A stretch of 64,000 nucleotides of DNA, from NCBI RefSeq assembly GCF_015690345.1, contig NZ_JADPUN010000260.1, positions 62,001 through 126,000 on the forward strand, in the 5' to 3' direction. The DNA comes from Plantactinospora alkalitolerans. Lineage in GTDB: Bacteria > Actinomycetota > Actinomycetes > Mycobacteriales > Micromonosporaceae. Shown here one piece after another: positions 26,088 through 35,016 of this stretch. Positions within the stretch are counted from its first letter, which is position 1; each line of letters starts with the position of its first letter. A program made the translations under genes and the position numbers. The notes under the pieces were generated by a model. That model saw nothing but the letters and a program-made list of their open reading frames with translations, was not told where the DNA came from and ran no database searches.

Positions 26088-27569
26088 TCAGAGAAAACTC
26101 AGGCCTTCCATGATCTCCGCCGCCCGTCGTACGTCCGCGGCCAGCGGCCGATCGGGGTCGACCGGGGGGATGGCCGCCGCCAGCGCGTCCAGCATCGCCG
26201 TACAGCCCGGCGCGGTGGGCGTACGGGCGCCGACGTGCACTGCCTGGCGCAACCCGAGGGCGAGCGAGCCAGCGAGAAGCCGCAGCAGCCCCGCCTGGTC
26301 CAGGGCGCGCAGGGCGGCCTGCGTACCGAGCGGGATCACGTCCTGGTTGTGCAGGTTCGTCGGAAGACTCTGCATGCTGGCCGGCACCGCGTCCCGCCGG
26401 ATCTCGGTGACCAGGGCGGTCGACGCGAGCTGCACCCCCTGCAGACCGTGCTGCTGACCCGGCCCGGCGGCGAGCATCGGCGGCAGGCCACCGTTGCGGA
26501 CCGGGTCCACGAGCAGGTCGAGTTGCCGCTCGGCGAGGTTGCCGATCTGGGCGATCACCATGGTGAGCACGTCTGCGGCGAACGCGGCCGGCTGGCCGAA
26601 GAAGTTGCCGCCGTGCACCACCCGGTCGTCGTCGGGGAAGAACAGCGGATTGTCGCTGACGCTGCCGAGATCCGCCTCGACCACCCCGTCGACGAACCGC
26701 AGGGCGTCCTCGGCGGCGCCCAGCAACTGCGGCGAGCACCGGATGCTGTACGGCTCCTGTAGTGGCCGAAGCCCGGAGGGGACCGCGCCGTGCAGGACGG
26801 CGCGCATGGCCGAGGCGACGTCGATCGGGCCACGGTGGCGGTACCGGCCGATCAGCCCCGGGTCGAGGAACTGCGGGTCGCAGCCGAGCAGATCCGCGAG
26901 CAGACAGGTGAGCTGCTGGAGGACCCGGTGCGAGGTACGCACGCGCTCCAGCGCGAGAGCGGTCGCGGCCGTGGTCAGGGAGGTGCCGTTGACCAGGGCG
27001 AGCGCGTCCCGGCCGTCGAGCGGGAGCGGTTCGAGTCCGGCCAGGCGCAGCGCGTCCGCCGCCGGCATCCGGGTGCCGTCCAGGTAGGCGTACCCCCGGC
27101 CGCGCAGCGCCTGCGCCGCCGCAGCCAGCGGGATGAGGTCGCCGCTGGCGCCCACCGAACCCAGCCGGGGCATCGCGGGCACGAACGTGGTGGCGAGCAT
27201 CGCCGCCAGCGCGTCGATGACGTGCGGCGACACCCCGGAGGATCCCTGGGCGAGCGACCAGACGCGGACCAGCATCGTCGCCCGGACCACGCCGGGATCG
27301 ACGTCCGGGCCGTGTCCCGCGCCGAGGTGGGCCAGCGTGTTGTCGGCCTGGTCCCGCTGGTCGGCCCGGCCCGCGTACCCGACCAGGGCACCGAAGCCGG
27401 TCGTGTTGCCGTACACCGCGCGGTCGTCGCCGAGTACCTTGGCCAGGAACGCGCGTCCGGCGGCGACCCTCTCGCGGACCTGCGGCCCGACCACGACCGT
27501 GATCGGATCGTGGGCGGCGCGGAGGTGGGACGTGCGCAGCGGACCGGCCAGGTCTACCTTCGTCGTCAT
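26088..27569 (-). CDS. MIO-dependent aromatic amino acid ammonia-lyase or aminomutase
   Basis: Eliminates ammonia from an aromatic amino acid (or shifts the amine) using the self-formed methylidene-imidazolone cofactor; 493 residues, normal for the HAL/TAL/PAL family. The MIO triad Ala141-Ser-Gly143 lies in GSVGASGDLIPLA; catalytic Tyr53 is in VYGNTTGFG. The substrate-selectivity pair aligns by eye with His81-Leu82 (NTLAHLGAGHG), the His-Leu pair of tyrosine ammonia-lyases rather than the Ser-His of HAL or Phe-Leu of PAL. Tyrosine to p-coumarate (or beta-tyrosine) is thus the best guess. ATG 27569 faces the divergent flavoprotein/ligase operon across 62 bp. It is the first gene of the leftward five-gene unit. 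Confidence 0.85.
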   Translation of the reverse strand: MTTKVDLAGPLRTSHLRAAHDPITVVVGPQVRERVAAGRAFLAKVLGDDRAVYGNTTGFGALVGYAGRADQRDQADNTLAHLGAGHGPDVDPGVVRATMLVRVWSLAQGSSGVSPHVIDALAAMLATTFVPAMPRLGSVGASGDLIPLAAAAQALRGRGYAYLDGTRMPAADALRLAGLEPLPLDGRDALALVNGTSLTTAATALALERVRTSHRVLQQLTCLLADLLGCDPQFLDPGLIGRYRHRGPIDVASAMRAVLHGAVPSGLRPLQEPYSIRCSPQLLGAAEDALRFVDGVVEADLGSVSDNPLFFPDDDRVVHGGNFFGQPAAFAADVLTMVIAQIGNLAERQLDLLVDPVRNGGLPPMLAAGPGQQHGLQGVQLASTALVTEIRRDAVPASMQSLPTNLHNQDVIPLGTQAALRALDQAGLLRLLAGSLALGLRQAVHVGARTPTAPGCTAMLDALAAAIPPVDPDRPLAADVRRAAEIMEGLSFL

Positions 27570-27631
27570 TGACCGGACGCTAGAGACGGTTTCTCAGAAC
27601 ACTCTGAAATCGCGCGGTTAGGTTGCGCCGC
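27570..27631. promoter_or_regulatory. Divergent promoter/operator of the lyase cluster
   Basis: The 62-bp spacer drives both arms of the cluster. It contains the inverted repeat TCAGA-ACAC-TCTGA (27594-27607), a candidate operator. Confidence 0.45.
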
Positions 27632-29176
27632 ATGACGCACGACTACCTGATCATCGGGGCCGGGCCCGCGGGCCTCCAGCTCGCCGCCCTGCTGGAACGC
27701 GACGGTCATGACTACGTCGTCCTGGAGGCCGGTGCGGCGCCGGGCACGTTCTTCACCACCTACCCGCGCCATCGACAACTGATCTCGATCAACAAGATCT
27801 GGACCGGTTCCGACGACCCGGAATTCAACCTCCGCGCGGACTGGAACTCGCTGCTCACCGACGATCCCGCACTGCTGTTCAAGAACTACAGCAGGCGCTA
27901 CTTCCCGGACGCCGACGACCTCGTGCGGTACCTGGCCGACTTCGCCCGGGGCCTGAAGGTCCGCTACGACACCCGGGTCACCCGCCTCTCCCGCACCGAC
28001 GGCCTCTTCACCGTCGAGGCCGGCGAGTGCTCCTGGCGGGCCAGGCGGGTCGTCGTCGCCACCGGGCTGCCACAGCTCTACGTGCCGCCGATCGAGGGCG
28101 TCGAACTGGCCGAGCGGTACGACACCGTCAGCGTCGACCCGGAGAACTTCGTCAACCAGCGGGTCCTCATCGTCGGCAAGGGGAACTCGGCCTTCGAGAC
28201 GGCCGACGCGCTGGTCGAAACCGCCGCGGTGATCCATGTCGCCGGCCCCCGCTCGATCAGACTGGCCTGGCAGACGCACTACGTCGGGCACCTGCGCGCG
28301 GTCAACAACAACTTCCTGGACACGTACCAGCTCAAGTCGCAGAACGCGGTGCTCGACGGCACGATCGAGCAGATCACCCGCCGTGAGGACGGTGGCTACC
28401 GGGTCCTGTTCCGCTACGCGCGTACCGTCGAGTCGCTCCGGGAGCTGGAGTACGACCGGATCATCATCTGTACCGGCTTCAGGTTCGACGCGTCCGTCTT
28501 CGACGAGTCCGCCCGCCCCCGGCTGGTCATCCGGGACCGCTTCCCGGAGCAGACCTCGGCGTTCGAGTCGGTGAACGTCCCCGGCCTCTACTTCGCGGGC
28601 ACGCTCACCCAGCAGCGCGACTTCAAGAAGTCCACGAGCGGCTTCATCCACGGCTTCCGGTACGGCGTCCGGGCCCTGTACCGGATTCTGATGTCCCGCT
28701 TCGAGGACGCACCCTGGCCCGCCCGGCGACTCGATGCGACCCCGGAGGCGATCACCGAATCGATAATCGCGCGGATCAACGTGACCTCGGCGCTCTGGCA
28801 ACAGTTCGCCGTGCTCGCCGACGTGGTCACCGTGGCCGGGGACGCCGCGTACCACCACGAGGAGGTGCCGGTCGCGTACCTGACCGACGGCGGCCTCGGC
28901 CCGGAGCCGTCGTGCTTCGTCGTCACGCTGGAGTACGGCCCCGGCCACGACCAGGTCGACCCGTTCGACATCACTGTCCCGCGGATCGCCGAGAACGACG
29001 CGAGCGCCGCTCACCGGGCCAGCTACCTGCACCCGGTCGTCCGCGCGCACCACGGCGGGCGGGTCGTCGCCGAGCACCATCTGGCCGAGAACCTCGAGAA
29101 CCACTGGAACCTGCCGAGCGTGCACCAGCAGCCCCTCGCCGTATTCGTCAAGGGCGTCCTGGCCGATGTCGCCTGA
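27632..29176 (+). CDS. FAD/NAD(P)-binding monooxygenase-like flavoprotein, copy 2
   Basis: Paralogue of the flavoprotein at 24501, 514 residues: FAD motif IIGAGPAGLQLAALLE, NAD(P)H motif IVGKGNSAFETADAL, the shared TYPRHRQLISINK and THYVGHLRAVNNNFLDTYQL segments, and FAGTLTQQRDFKKSTSGFIH. ATG 27632 is preferred over TTG 27623. It overlaps the AMP-ligase start by 11 nt, so the two are translationally coupled. Two such enzymes on opposite arms of one divergent promoter could perform successive oxidations or form a heteromer. Confidence 0.84.
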   Translation: MTHDYLIIGAGPAGLQLAALLERDGHDYVVLEAGAAPGTFFTTYPRHRQLISINKIWTGSDDPEFNLRADWNSLLTDDPALLFKNYSRRYFPDADDLVRYLADFARGLKVRYDTRVTRLSRTDGLFTVEAGECSWRARRVVVATGLPQLYVPPIEGVELAERYDTVSVDPENFVNQRVLIVGKGNSAFETADALVETAAVIHVAGPRSIRLAWQTHYVGHLRAVNNNFLDTYQLKSQNAVLDGTIEQITRREDGGYRVLFRYARTVESLRELEYDRIIICTGFRFDASVFDESARPRLVIRDRFPEQTSAFESVNVPGLYFAGTLTQQRDFKKSTSGFIHGFRYGVRALYRILMSRFEDAPWPARRLDATPEAITESIIARINVTSALWQQFAVLADVVTVAGDAAYHHEEVPVAYLTDGGLGPEPSCFVVTLEYGPGHDQVDPFDITVPRIAENDASAAHRASYLHPVVRAHHGGRVVAEHHLAENLENHWNLPSVHQQPLAVFVKGVLADVA

Positions 29177-30602
29177 CGTCTGGCCCCAGGCCGTCCTCGA
29201 CCTGCTCGCCACCGGCGGCGACCGGCCGGTCTTCGAGGACGGCGACCAGATCGTCACCGCCGCCGGGATGTCCGCGCTGATCCGCCGGACCGCCGCCGGG
29301 TTCCGCGCCGCCGGGATCGGCCCGGGCGACGGTGTCGCGCTCCGCCTCGGCGTGACCGCGCCCGCGTTCGCGGCCACCATCGCCGCCTTCGCCGTCGGTG
29401 CCCGGGTGTCGGGCATCCGCCCGGACCTGACCCCGGCCCAGCTTCAGGACCTGTTGAGCCGCGACGACGCCGTCCTCGTCGACGACGCCCGTCTCGCCGG
29501 ACTGGCGGCGGCGCCGGACGACGGCGGCCCGCTCGTCGCCGGTGGACGGCCGCAGGACATCGCGCGGATCACCTACACCAGCGGCAGCACCGGCGGTGCC
29601 AAGGGCTGCGTGCAGACGTACGCGGCGATGACGGCGGCCTGGGCCGCGTACCCGGACCGGTGGCCGCCGGCCATCGCCGAACTCGCCCCGCGCCTGCGGC
29701 GGTACCTCGTCTTCGGCTCCCTGAGCAGCCAGGTGATGCTGGAGTACGGGGTGCTGGCGCTCGCGGCGGGTGGCACGCTGGTGGTCGCCCGCCCGCCCAC
29801 CTTTCCCGAGGCGATCGTCACGCAGCGGGCGACGGCAAGTGTCATCACCGTCGGCAAGCTCTATCAACTCGTCCGCGACCAGCGGGCGAATCCCGTGGAC
29901 CTGAGCAGCCTGCGCGCGCTGATGGTGTCGGGTTCGCCGCTGCATCCGGGACGACTCGCCGAGGCGCTGGACGTGCTCGGCCCGGTCGTCTTCCACGGGT
30001 ACGGGCAGACCGAGACCGGGATGATCTCGATGGTGACGCCGGCCGAGATGCTGGCGTCCCCGGCCGCGCTCGCGTCGGTGGGCCGGCCGCCGGCCGCCGT
30101 CGACGTGTCCGTACGAGACGGTGAGCTCTACGTCCGTACACCCGGGCAGGCCTCGTCGTACTGGGGCGACCCGGTGGAGTCGGCGGAGGTGTTCGTGGAC
30201 GGCTGGGTCCGGACCCGCGACCTGGCGGCGCTCGACGCCGAAGGTCATCTGCGGCTGCTCGGCCGTGCCCGCGACGTGATCATCGTCAACGCCTGCCTCG
30301 TCTACGCCGGACCGATCGAACGGGTGCTGGCCACCGATCCCGATGTGGCCGAGGCCTACGTGGTGAGTCGCCCCGACGACGGAACGGGCGAGGCGGTCCA
30401 CGCCTACCTGGTGCCGGTCGCGGGCCGCTCTCCGGACTTCGACGCGCTACGCGAACTGGTGACAGCACGCCTGGGCGGGGCGGCCGCGCCACGGACGATG
30501 ACCCTGATCGACCGCGTTCCGATCGGGGCGGGCGGCAAACCCGACAAGGCCGCGCTCGGTCCGGGCAGCCCGCACGGGGCCGGCGGCGTCCACTCCTCCT
30601 GA
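29166..30602 (+). CDS. Adenylate-forming acid-CoA (or carrier) ligase
   Basis: ANL-superfamily enzyme of 478 residues that activates a carboxylic acid with ATP. Core motifs: TYTSGSTGGAKGC (P-loop), FHGYGQTETGMIS (A5), RTRDLAALDAEGHLRLLGRA (A7/A8 hinge) and GAGGKPDKAAL with the C-terminal catalytic Lys. It is a little shorter than typical 4-coumarate-CoA ligases (about 530). No carrier protein is encoded nearby, so CoA is the likely acceptor. Next to a tyrosine-lyase-like enzyme, a hydroxycinnamate or derived aromatic acid is the natural substrate guess. ATG 29166 lies inside the flavoprotein gene. Confidence 0.87.
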   Translation: MSPDVWPQAVLDLLATGGDRPVFEDGDQIVTAAGMSALIRRTAAGFRAAGIGPGDGVALRLGVTAPAFAATIAAFAVGARVSGIRPDLTPAQLQDLLSRDDAVLVDDARLAGLAAAPDDGGPLVAGGRPQDIARITYTSGSTGGAKGCVQTYAAMTAAWAAYPDRWPPAIAELAPRLRRYLVFGSLSSQVMLEYGVLALAAGGTLVVARPPTFPEAIVTQRATASVITVGKLYQLVRDQRANPVDLSSLRALMVSGSPLHPGRLAEALDVLGPVVFHGYGQTETGMISMVTPAEMLASPAALASVGRPPAAVDVSVRDGELYVRTPGQASSYWGDPVESAEVFVDGWVRTRDLAALDAEGHLRLLGRARDVIIVNACLVYAGPIERVLATDPDVAEAYVVSRPDDGTGEAVHAYLVPVAGRSPDFDALRELVTARLGGAAAPRTMTLIDRVPIGAGGKPDKAALGPGSPHGAGGVHSS

Positions 30603-30690
30603 GCCGCGACGCGCCGATGCCAGCCTCGAGCGACCCGGTCGCCGCTCGCCGTACGCGCCGTTCGGGCTCCACGGCACGTCCGGCGGGCCG

Positions 30691-30699
30691 GCGCTAACA
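30691..30699 (+). promoter_or_regulatory. Half-site of the LacI-type operator before the GH30 gene
   Basis: GCGCTAACA equals the right half of the operator in front of the GH27 gene and sits 61 bp before the GH30 start. The left half is not conserved, so the call is weak. Confidence 0.25.
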
Positions 30700-30759
30700 T
30701 TGCCGGGAGTCGATGCCGTTCGGGCGTCGTCACCGTGCGAACGTGCCAAGGAGAGTCTC

Positions 30760-32169
30760 GTGCTTCGATCCACCACCCTCGTGGCCGCCGTCGTGACCGT
30801 GACCGCCCTGGCAGGAGCACCGGCCGCCGCCACCCCGCCGTCCGGCCTCACCGTCGACCGGACCGAGCGGCACCAGCCGATCGACGGCTTCGGCTACTCC
30901 ATCGCGTTCCAGCGCTCCTCCCTGGTCCACAACCTCTCCGAGGACAAGCGGGAGGAGGCCCTCGATCTGCTCCTGGACCGGAAGACCGGTGCGGCGCCGA
31001 GCATCCTTCGACTCGGCATCGGCTCGTCGGCCACCAACCCGTACGACTGGATGCTGTCCATCCAGCCGACCGATCCCGGCGGCCCGACGGCCACCCCGAA
31101 CTATGTCTGGGACGGCTGGGACGGCGGCCAGGTGTGGTACACGAAGGAGGCCCGGGAGCGCGGCATCGACCGGTTCTACGCGGATGCCTGGAGCGCCCCG
31201 GCGTACATGAAGGACAACGGCACCGACACCAACGGCGGGGCCCTCTGCGGCCTGCAGGGCGTCAGCTGTGCCAGCGGCGACTGGCGGGAGGCGTACGCCC
31301 GGTACCTCGTCCAGTACGCCAAGTTCTACCGGCAGGAGGGTATCCGGATCGACGAACTCGGGTTCACCAACGAGCCCGACTGGACCACGTCGTACGCCTC
31401 GATGCGGTTCACCCCGGCCCAGGCCGCCGAGTTCCTGAAGGTTCTCGGCCCGATCGCCAGGGCGGCCGGCGTGGACGTGGCCTGCTGCGACTCGTTCGGC
31501 TGGCAACAGTCGGACGCCTACGCCCAGGCGATCGAGGCGGATCCGGAGGCACGCCGGTATCTGGACGTCTTCACCGGACACGGGTACGCGAGCCCGGCAA
31601 ACCGCCCGCTGCCGACCACGGCGCGCACCTGGATGTCGGAATGGGCTCCGTCGAGCGTCGCGGACGGCTGGAACACGGCGTGGGACAGCGGCAAGGGCAC
31701 CGACGGCATCGCGCTCGCCGAACGCATCCACGACACGCTCGCCCTGGCCGACAGCAGCGCGTTCATCTTCTGGCTCGGGTCCTCCCGGGGCGGAACGGCG
31801 GCCCTGATGCAGATCGACGACGCCAACGACAGCTATCAGGTGTCGTCCCGTCTCTATGCCTTCGCGGCGTACAGCCGGTTCATCCGGCCGCGTGCCGTCC
31901 GGATCGGAGTGGACGGCGCACCGGACGGCCTGAAGGTGTCGGCCTACCGGAACGCCGACGGCACCGAGGTCGTGGAGATCATCAACACCACGAACGCGGC
32001 CGTCAGGACCGGCATCAACCTGAAACGGCCCACGGCCTACGTCACCGACTCCACCCGCAACCTGGTGAAGGCACCAGGTGTCGTGTCGAAGCGCGGCCCC
32101 CACACCACGATCGATCTGGCGCCGCGTTCCCTGACGACGTTGGTCGGCGGGCATCCCGGGCGAGGCTGA
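30760..32169 (+). CDS. Secreted GH30-family glycoside hydrolase
   Basis: Extracellular retaining endo-glycanase of 469 residues. Signal peptide about 1-26, then the GH30 N-terminal signature QPIDGFGYSIAFQRS, a (beta/alpha)8 barrel and a C-terminal beta-sandwich ending near SLTTLVGG. The acid/base Glu (about 205) is in LGFTNEPDW and the nucleophile Glu (about 294) in TWMSEWAPS. GH30 enzymes act on beta-1,6-galactan, glucuronoxylan or beta-1,6-glucan; the FGYS start and clan features do not settle which. GTG 30760 follows AAGGAGAG by 5 nt. It stands alone, facing the convergent oxidoreductase gene. Confidence 0.85.
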   Translation: MLRSTTLVAAVVTVTALAGAPAAATPPSGLTVDRTERHQPIDGFGYSIAFQRSSLVHNLSEDKREEALDLLLDRKTGAAPSILRLGIGSSATNPYDWMLSIQPTDPGGPTATPNYVWDGWDGGQVWYTKEARERGIDRFYADAWSAPAYMKDNGTDTNGGALCGLQGVSCASGDWREAYARYLVQYAKFYRQEGIRIDELGFTNEPDWTTSYASMRFTPAQAAEFLKVLGPIARAAGVDVACCDSFGWQQSDAYAQAIEADPEARRYLDVFTGHGYASPANRPLPTTARTWMSEWAPSSVADGWNTAWDSGKGTDGIALAERIHDTLALADSSAFIFWLGSSRGGTAALMQIDDANDSYQVSSRLYAFAAYSRFIRPRAVRIGVDGAPDGLKVSAYRNADGTEVVEIINTTNAAVRTGINLKRPTAYVTDSTRNLVKAPGVVSKRGPHTTIDLAPRSLTTLVGGHPGRG

Positions 32170-32240
32170 TCCGGCTCGTCCGACCCCGAATCGCCGAGCT
32201 CGTCCGACCCGAATCGGCGCGGCGGAACGCCACCCGTCCG

Positions 32241-33398
32241 CTACCTGGACTCCACGACCCGGAAGCTGATCCCCGCCGCGTCCAGCCGGGCACGCAGCGC
32301 GTCGCCCATCGCGACCGCCGTGGTGACCTGCCCGGCGTTCGACGGCAGCGGGTCGTGGGCGAGGCAGAGTGCGGACTCGGCGAGCATCTTCGCCGTACCG
32401 CCGTAGGCAGGGTCGGCGGCGGCGACCTCGGTCACCACCCGGCGATCGCCGCCGTCGGCGACGAAGCGCAGCCGGAACCAGGCCTTCGCCCGCTGCTGTG
32501 GCGTCGGGCCCGACCCCGGCGGGCGCAGGCGGCTCAGTGCCCGCCGAGCCGGCGGCACCTGCGCCAGCGCGAACACGCCGATCGCGCCAGTCCCCAGCGC
32601 GGCTGCCTTCAACGGGTTGCCCAGCGCGACGAAGTGGCCGTACGAGAAGTCCGGGCCGTAGCGGTCGAGCGCGCGCGCCGAGCGTACGACGATCTGCGGA
32701 TCGATCGTGGGCAGCGGCAGCACCCACGCCCCGGCGGTCCGGTCGTACCCGGGTCGACCGGACACCCCGCGGACCCGGCGGCTCTGGTCGACGGGTTCCA
32801 CCCGGCGGCGGCGCGCGCGTGCCACCGTGCCGGAACGCCAGCGGGCGAGGGCGGTGAGCGCCGAATCGAAGGTTCCACCGGAGGGCAGGGCGCCGATGCT
32901 GAGGTATCCGCGCATCCGGATCGGCTGCCCCTCGGGCAACTGCTGCACGGTGAAGAACGCGCCGAGATCCGCCGGAATCGCGTCGAAGCCGCAGGCGTGC
33001 ACCAGCCGGGCGCCGGTACGCACCGCCGTGGCGTGGTGGCGCAGGAAGGTGAGGTCCACGAACTCCGGCTCGCCCGTGAGATCGACGTAGTCGGTGCCCG
33101 CCTCGGCACAGGCCGCGACGACGCCCTCGCCGTAGCGGATGTACGGCCCGACGGCCGTGATCAGCACCCGGCCCGCCTCGGCGAGCCGGCGCAACGAGCT
33201 GGCGTCGGCGACGTCCGCCTCGACCACGCCCGCATCCACGCCCAGCCGGTCACGCAGGGCACGCAGCCGGCCACCGTCCCGACCGGCCAACGCCCAGCGG
33301 GTCCCGGCGGGCGCGTGCGTCGCGAGATACTCGGCGGTGAGGCTGCCGGTGAAGCCGGTGGCACCCAGGAGCACCACGTCGAACTGCCGGTCGGTCAC
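32241..33398 (-). CDS. Saccharopine dehydrogenase-like NAD(P)-binding oxidoreductase
   Basis: Cytoplasmic or membrane-associated oxidoreductase of 385 residues with the Rossmann start VVLLGATGFTGSLTAEYLA and the downstream phrases GPYIRYGEGVVAACAEAGTDY and DLTGEPEFVD typical of the trans-acting enoyl reductase/saccharopine dehydrogenase-like group. Mycobacterial relatives act on lipid intermediates (for example in phthiocerol/phenolphthiocerol synthesis), but the substrate here is unknown. GTG 33398 is preceded by CAGGGG. It converges on the GH30 gene with a 71-bp gap. Confidence 0.85.
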   Translation of the reverse strand: MTDRQFDVVLLGATGFTGSLTAEYLATHAPAGTRWALAGRDGGRLRALRDRLGVDAGVVEADVADASSLRRLAEAGRVLITAVGPYIRYGEGVVAACAEAGTDYVDLTGEPEFVDLTFLRHHATAVRTGARLVHACGFDAIPADLGAFFTVQQLPEGQPIRMRGYLSIGALPSGGTFDSALTALARWRSGTVARARRRRVEPVDQSRRVRGVSGRPGYDRTAGAWVLPLPTIDPQIVVRSARALDRYGPDFSYGHFVALGNPLKAAALGTGAIGVFALAQVPPARRALSRLRPPGSGPTPQQRAKAWFRLRFVADGGDRRVVTEVAAADPAYGGTAKMLAESALCLAHDPLPSNAGQVTTAVAMGDALRARLDAAGISFRVVESR

Positions 33399-33485
33399 CC
33401 CCTGAGGCTACGCCGCTGTCACCGGTCCTGGCCGGAGCGCCCGGGACCCGGGGGTCGGACCGGCCGACCCCCGGGTGCGGGGATG

Positions 33486-34976
33486 TCAGTACGGGTACGG
33501 TGCGTCGTCGCCGTAGTCGAAGTACACGTCGCCGACGCCGCCGGCCAGGGTGTGCTTCACGTACCAGCGACGGACCCGGTTCTCGAAGTTCTCGGTGATT
33601 CCGGGCGTGACCGTGCCGTTGCCGTCCCAGTCCGCCGGCACCGGGTAGCTGCCCCGGTTGCCGTACTTGAAGTTGATGTCGTCGAACCCGCCGGTCAGCG
33701 AGTTCTTCAGGTACCAGTGCCGGCCCCCGGTGGGATCGTCGGCCACGATCCCGGGCGTCCAGGTTCCGTTGCCGTCCCAGTCGCCGGGCACCGGCAGGGC
33801 GTTGGCGTTGCCGTACTTGAAGGTGATCTCACCAATGCCCGTGGTGTTGCTGTTGCGCAGGTGCCAACGCCGGCTTCCGGATTCGTTGACCACGATGCCC
33901 GGGGTGAAGGTGCCGTTGCCGTCCCAGTCGCCCGTGACGGGAAGCGTGTTCTTGTCGCCGTAGTCGAAGTAGAGGTCGCCGACGCCCCCGGTGTTGCTGT
34001 TCTTCAGGTGCCAGCGCCGGACGTTTCCGAAGTTGTCCACCACGGCCGGGGTGAAGGTGCCGTTGCCGTCCCAGTCGCCGGCCAGCGGCACCATGTCCGC
34101 GTCGCCGTACTTGAAGTTGATGTCACTGGTACCGCCGGCGAGGCTGTTCTTCAGGTGCCACTGCCACACCGAGCCGCTGCGCATCACGACGGCCGGGGTC
34201 ATGGTGCCGTTGCCGTCCCAGTCACCGGTCAACGCGTACATCGCCGGTGCGTTCCTGTTCAGCCACTGCTCCAGGGTCTCGCCCCGGAGCACGCTGAGCA
34301 GTGCCTCCTTGTTCTCGTAGCTCGCCACCTTGTCGCGGTCCTCGCTCAGGTGGATGTGCCACAGGTGCGAGGAGTCGGACGAGACCGCGTCGTCGTAGCG
34401 GAAGTCCCAACCCTCCACGGCGCTGTCGTTGTCGACCTGGCCGTAGAACTCCCGCCATCCGTTCAGCCGGGTGTCTCGCGAGTCCTTTCCGGCAGCCAGC
34501 AGACGACTGGAGAAACGGGCGATGTTCCCGTAGTTCGCCGCCGCCGCGTAGCCGGTGGTCGGATGGGGCAGGTCCAGTTCCGCGTTCACCTCGCCGGGGA
34601 GGAGTGCGAAACTCTGGGCTTCCGGAAAGGTCCAGTCATAGGCGGCCGCCTTGTCCGACGGCCCGCCCTTGTCCTCGGCGTCGCGCACCGAGTAGTTGTT
34701 CGAGTCGTTGGCCGCACGGGTGTTGTGGTAGCCGGACTTGTTGGCGTAGATGCCGCCGTTCTGGGAGCCGGTCTGGAGCTTCAGGAGCTCCTGCATGAGC
34801 CACCAGGAGGCTTCGGTGATCCTCGCCGGGTTCGGGTTGGCGGCGGCACTGGCCGGAGCGGGCGGCAGAACGACACCGCCGACGAGCACTGCCGCGACGG
34901 TCGTCCACACCCAGCGCTGTGGAGCCCACAGTCCTCGGATCCGGGTGGACATGGCGTGGCGTATGGAAGTTCGCAT
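33486..34976 (-). CDS. Secreted repeat protein with N-terminal WHxH hydrolase-like domain
   Basis: Secreted protein of 496 residues. Signal peptide about 1-45 ending PASAAA. A novel N-terminal domain of about 200 residues has SSHLWHIHLSED, a WHxH signature seen in phage-lysin-like and M15-type zinc proteins; this resemblance is tentative. Residues about 245-496 hold six repeats of roughly 45-50 residues with the core GDWDGNGTxTP, each followed by a RRWHLKNSxxGG strand pair and FxYG. These resemble FG-GAP/VCBS-type blades. The 6th blade ends YFDYGDDAPYPY. ATG 34976 follows AAGGAA. The gene is 40 bp downstream of its relative at 35017, in one operon. Confidence 0.78.
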   Translation of the reverse strand: MRTSIRHAMSTRIRGLWAPQRWVWTTVAAVLVGGVVLPPAPASAAANPNPARITEASWWLMQELLKLQTGSQNGGIYANKSGYHNTRAANDSNNYSVRDAEDKGGPSDKAAAYDWTFPEAQSFALLPGEVNAELDLPHPTTGYAAAANYGNIARFSSRLLAAGKDSRDTRLNGWREFYGQVDNDSAVEGWDFRYDDAVSSDSSHLWHIHLSEDRDKVASYENKEALLSVLRGETLEQWLNRNAPAMYALTGDWDGNGTMTPAVVMRSGSVWQWHLKNSLAGGTSDINFKYGDADMVPLAGDWDGNGTFTPAVVDNFGNVRRWHLKNSNTGGVGDLYFDYGDKNTLPVTGDWDGNGTFTPGIVVNESGSRRWHLRNSNTTGIGEITFKYGNANALPVPGDWDGNGTWTPGIVADDPTGGRHWYLKNSLTGGFDDINFKYGNRGSYPVPADWDGNGTVTPGITENFENRVRRWYVKHTLAGGVGDVYFDYGDDAPYPY

Positions 34977-35016
34977 CGGGTTCCTTCTGCAGAGGAGTGG
35001 TGGTCGGGATTCGGAA

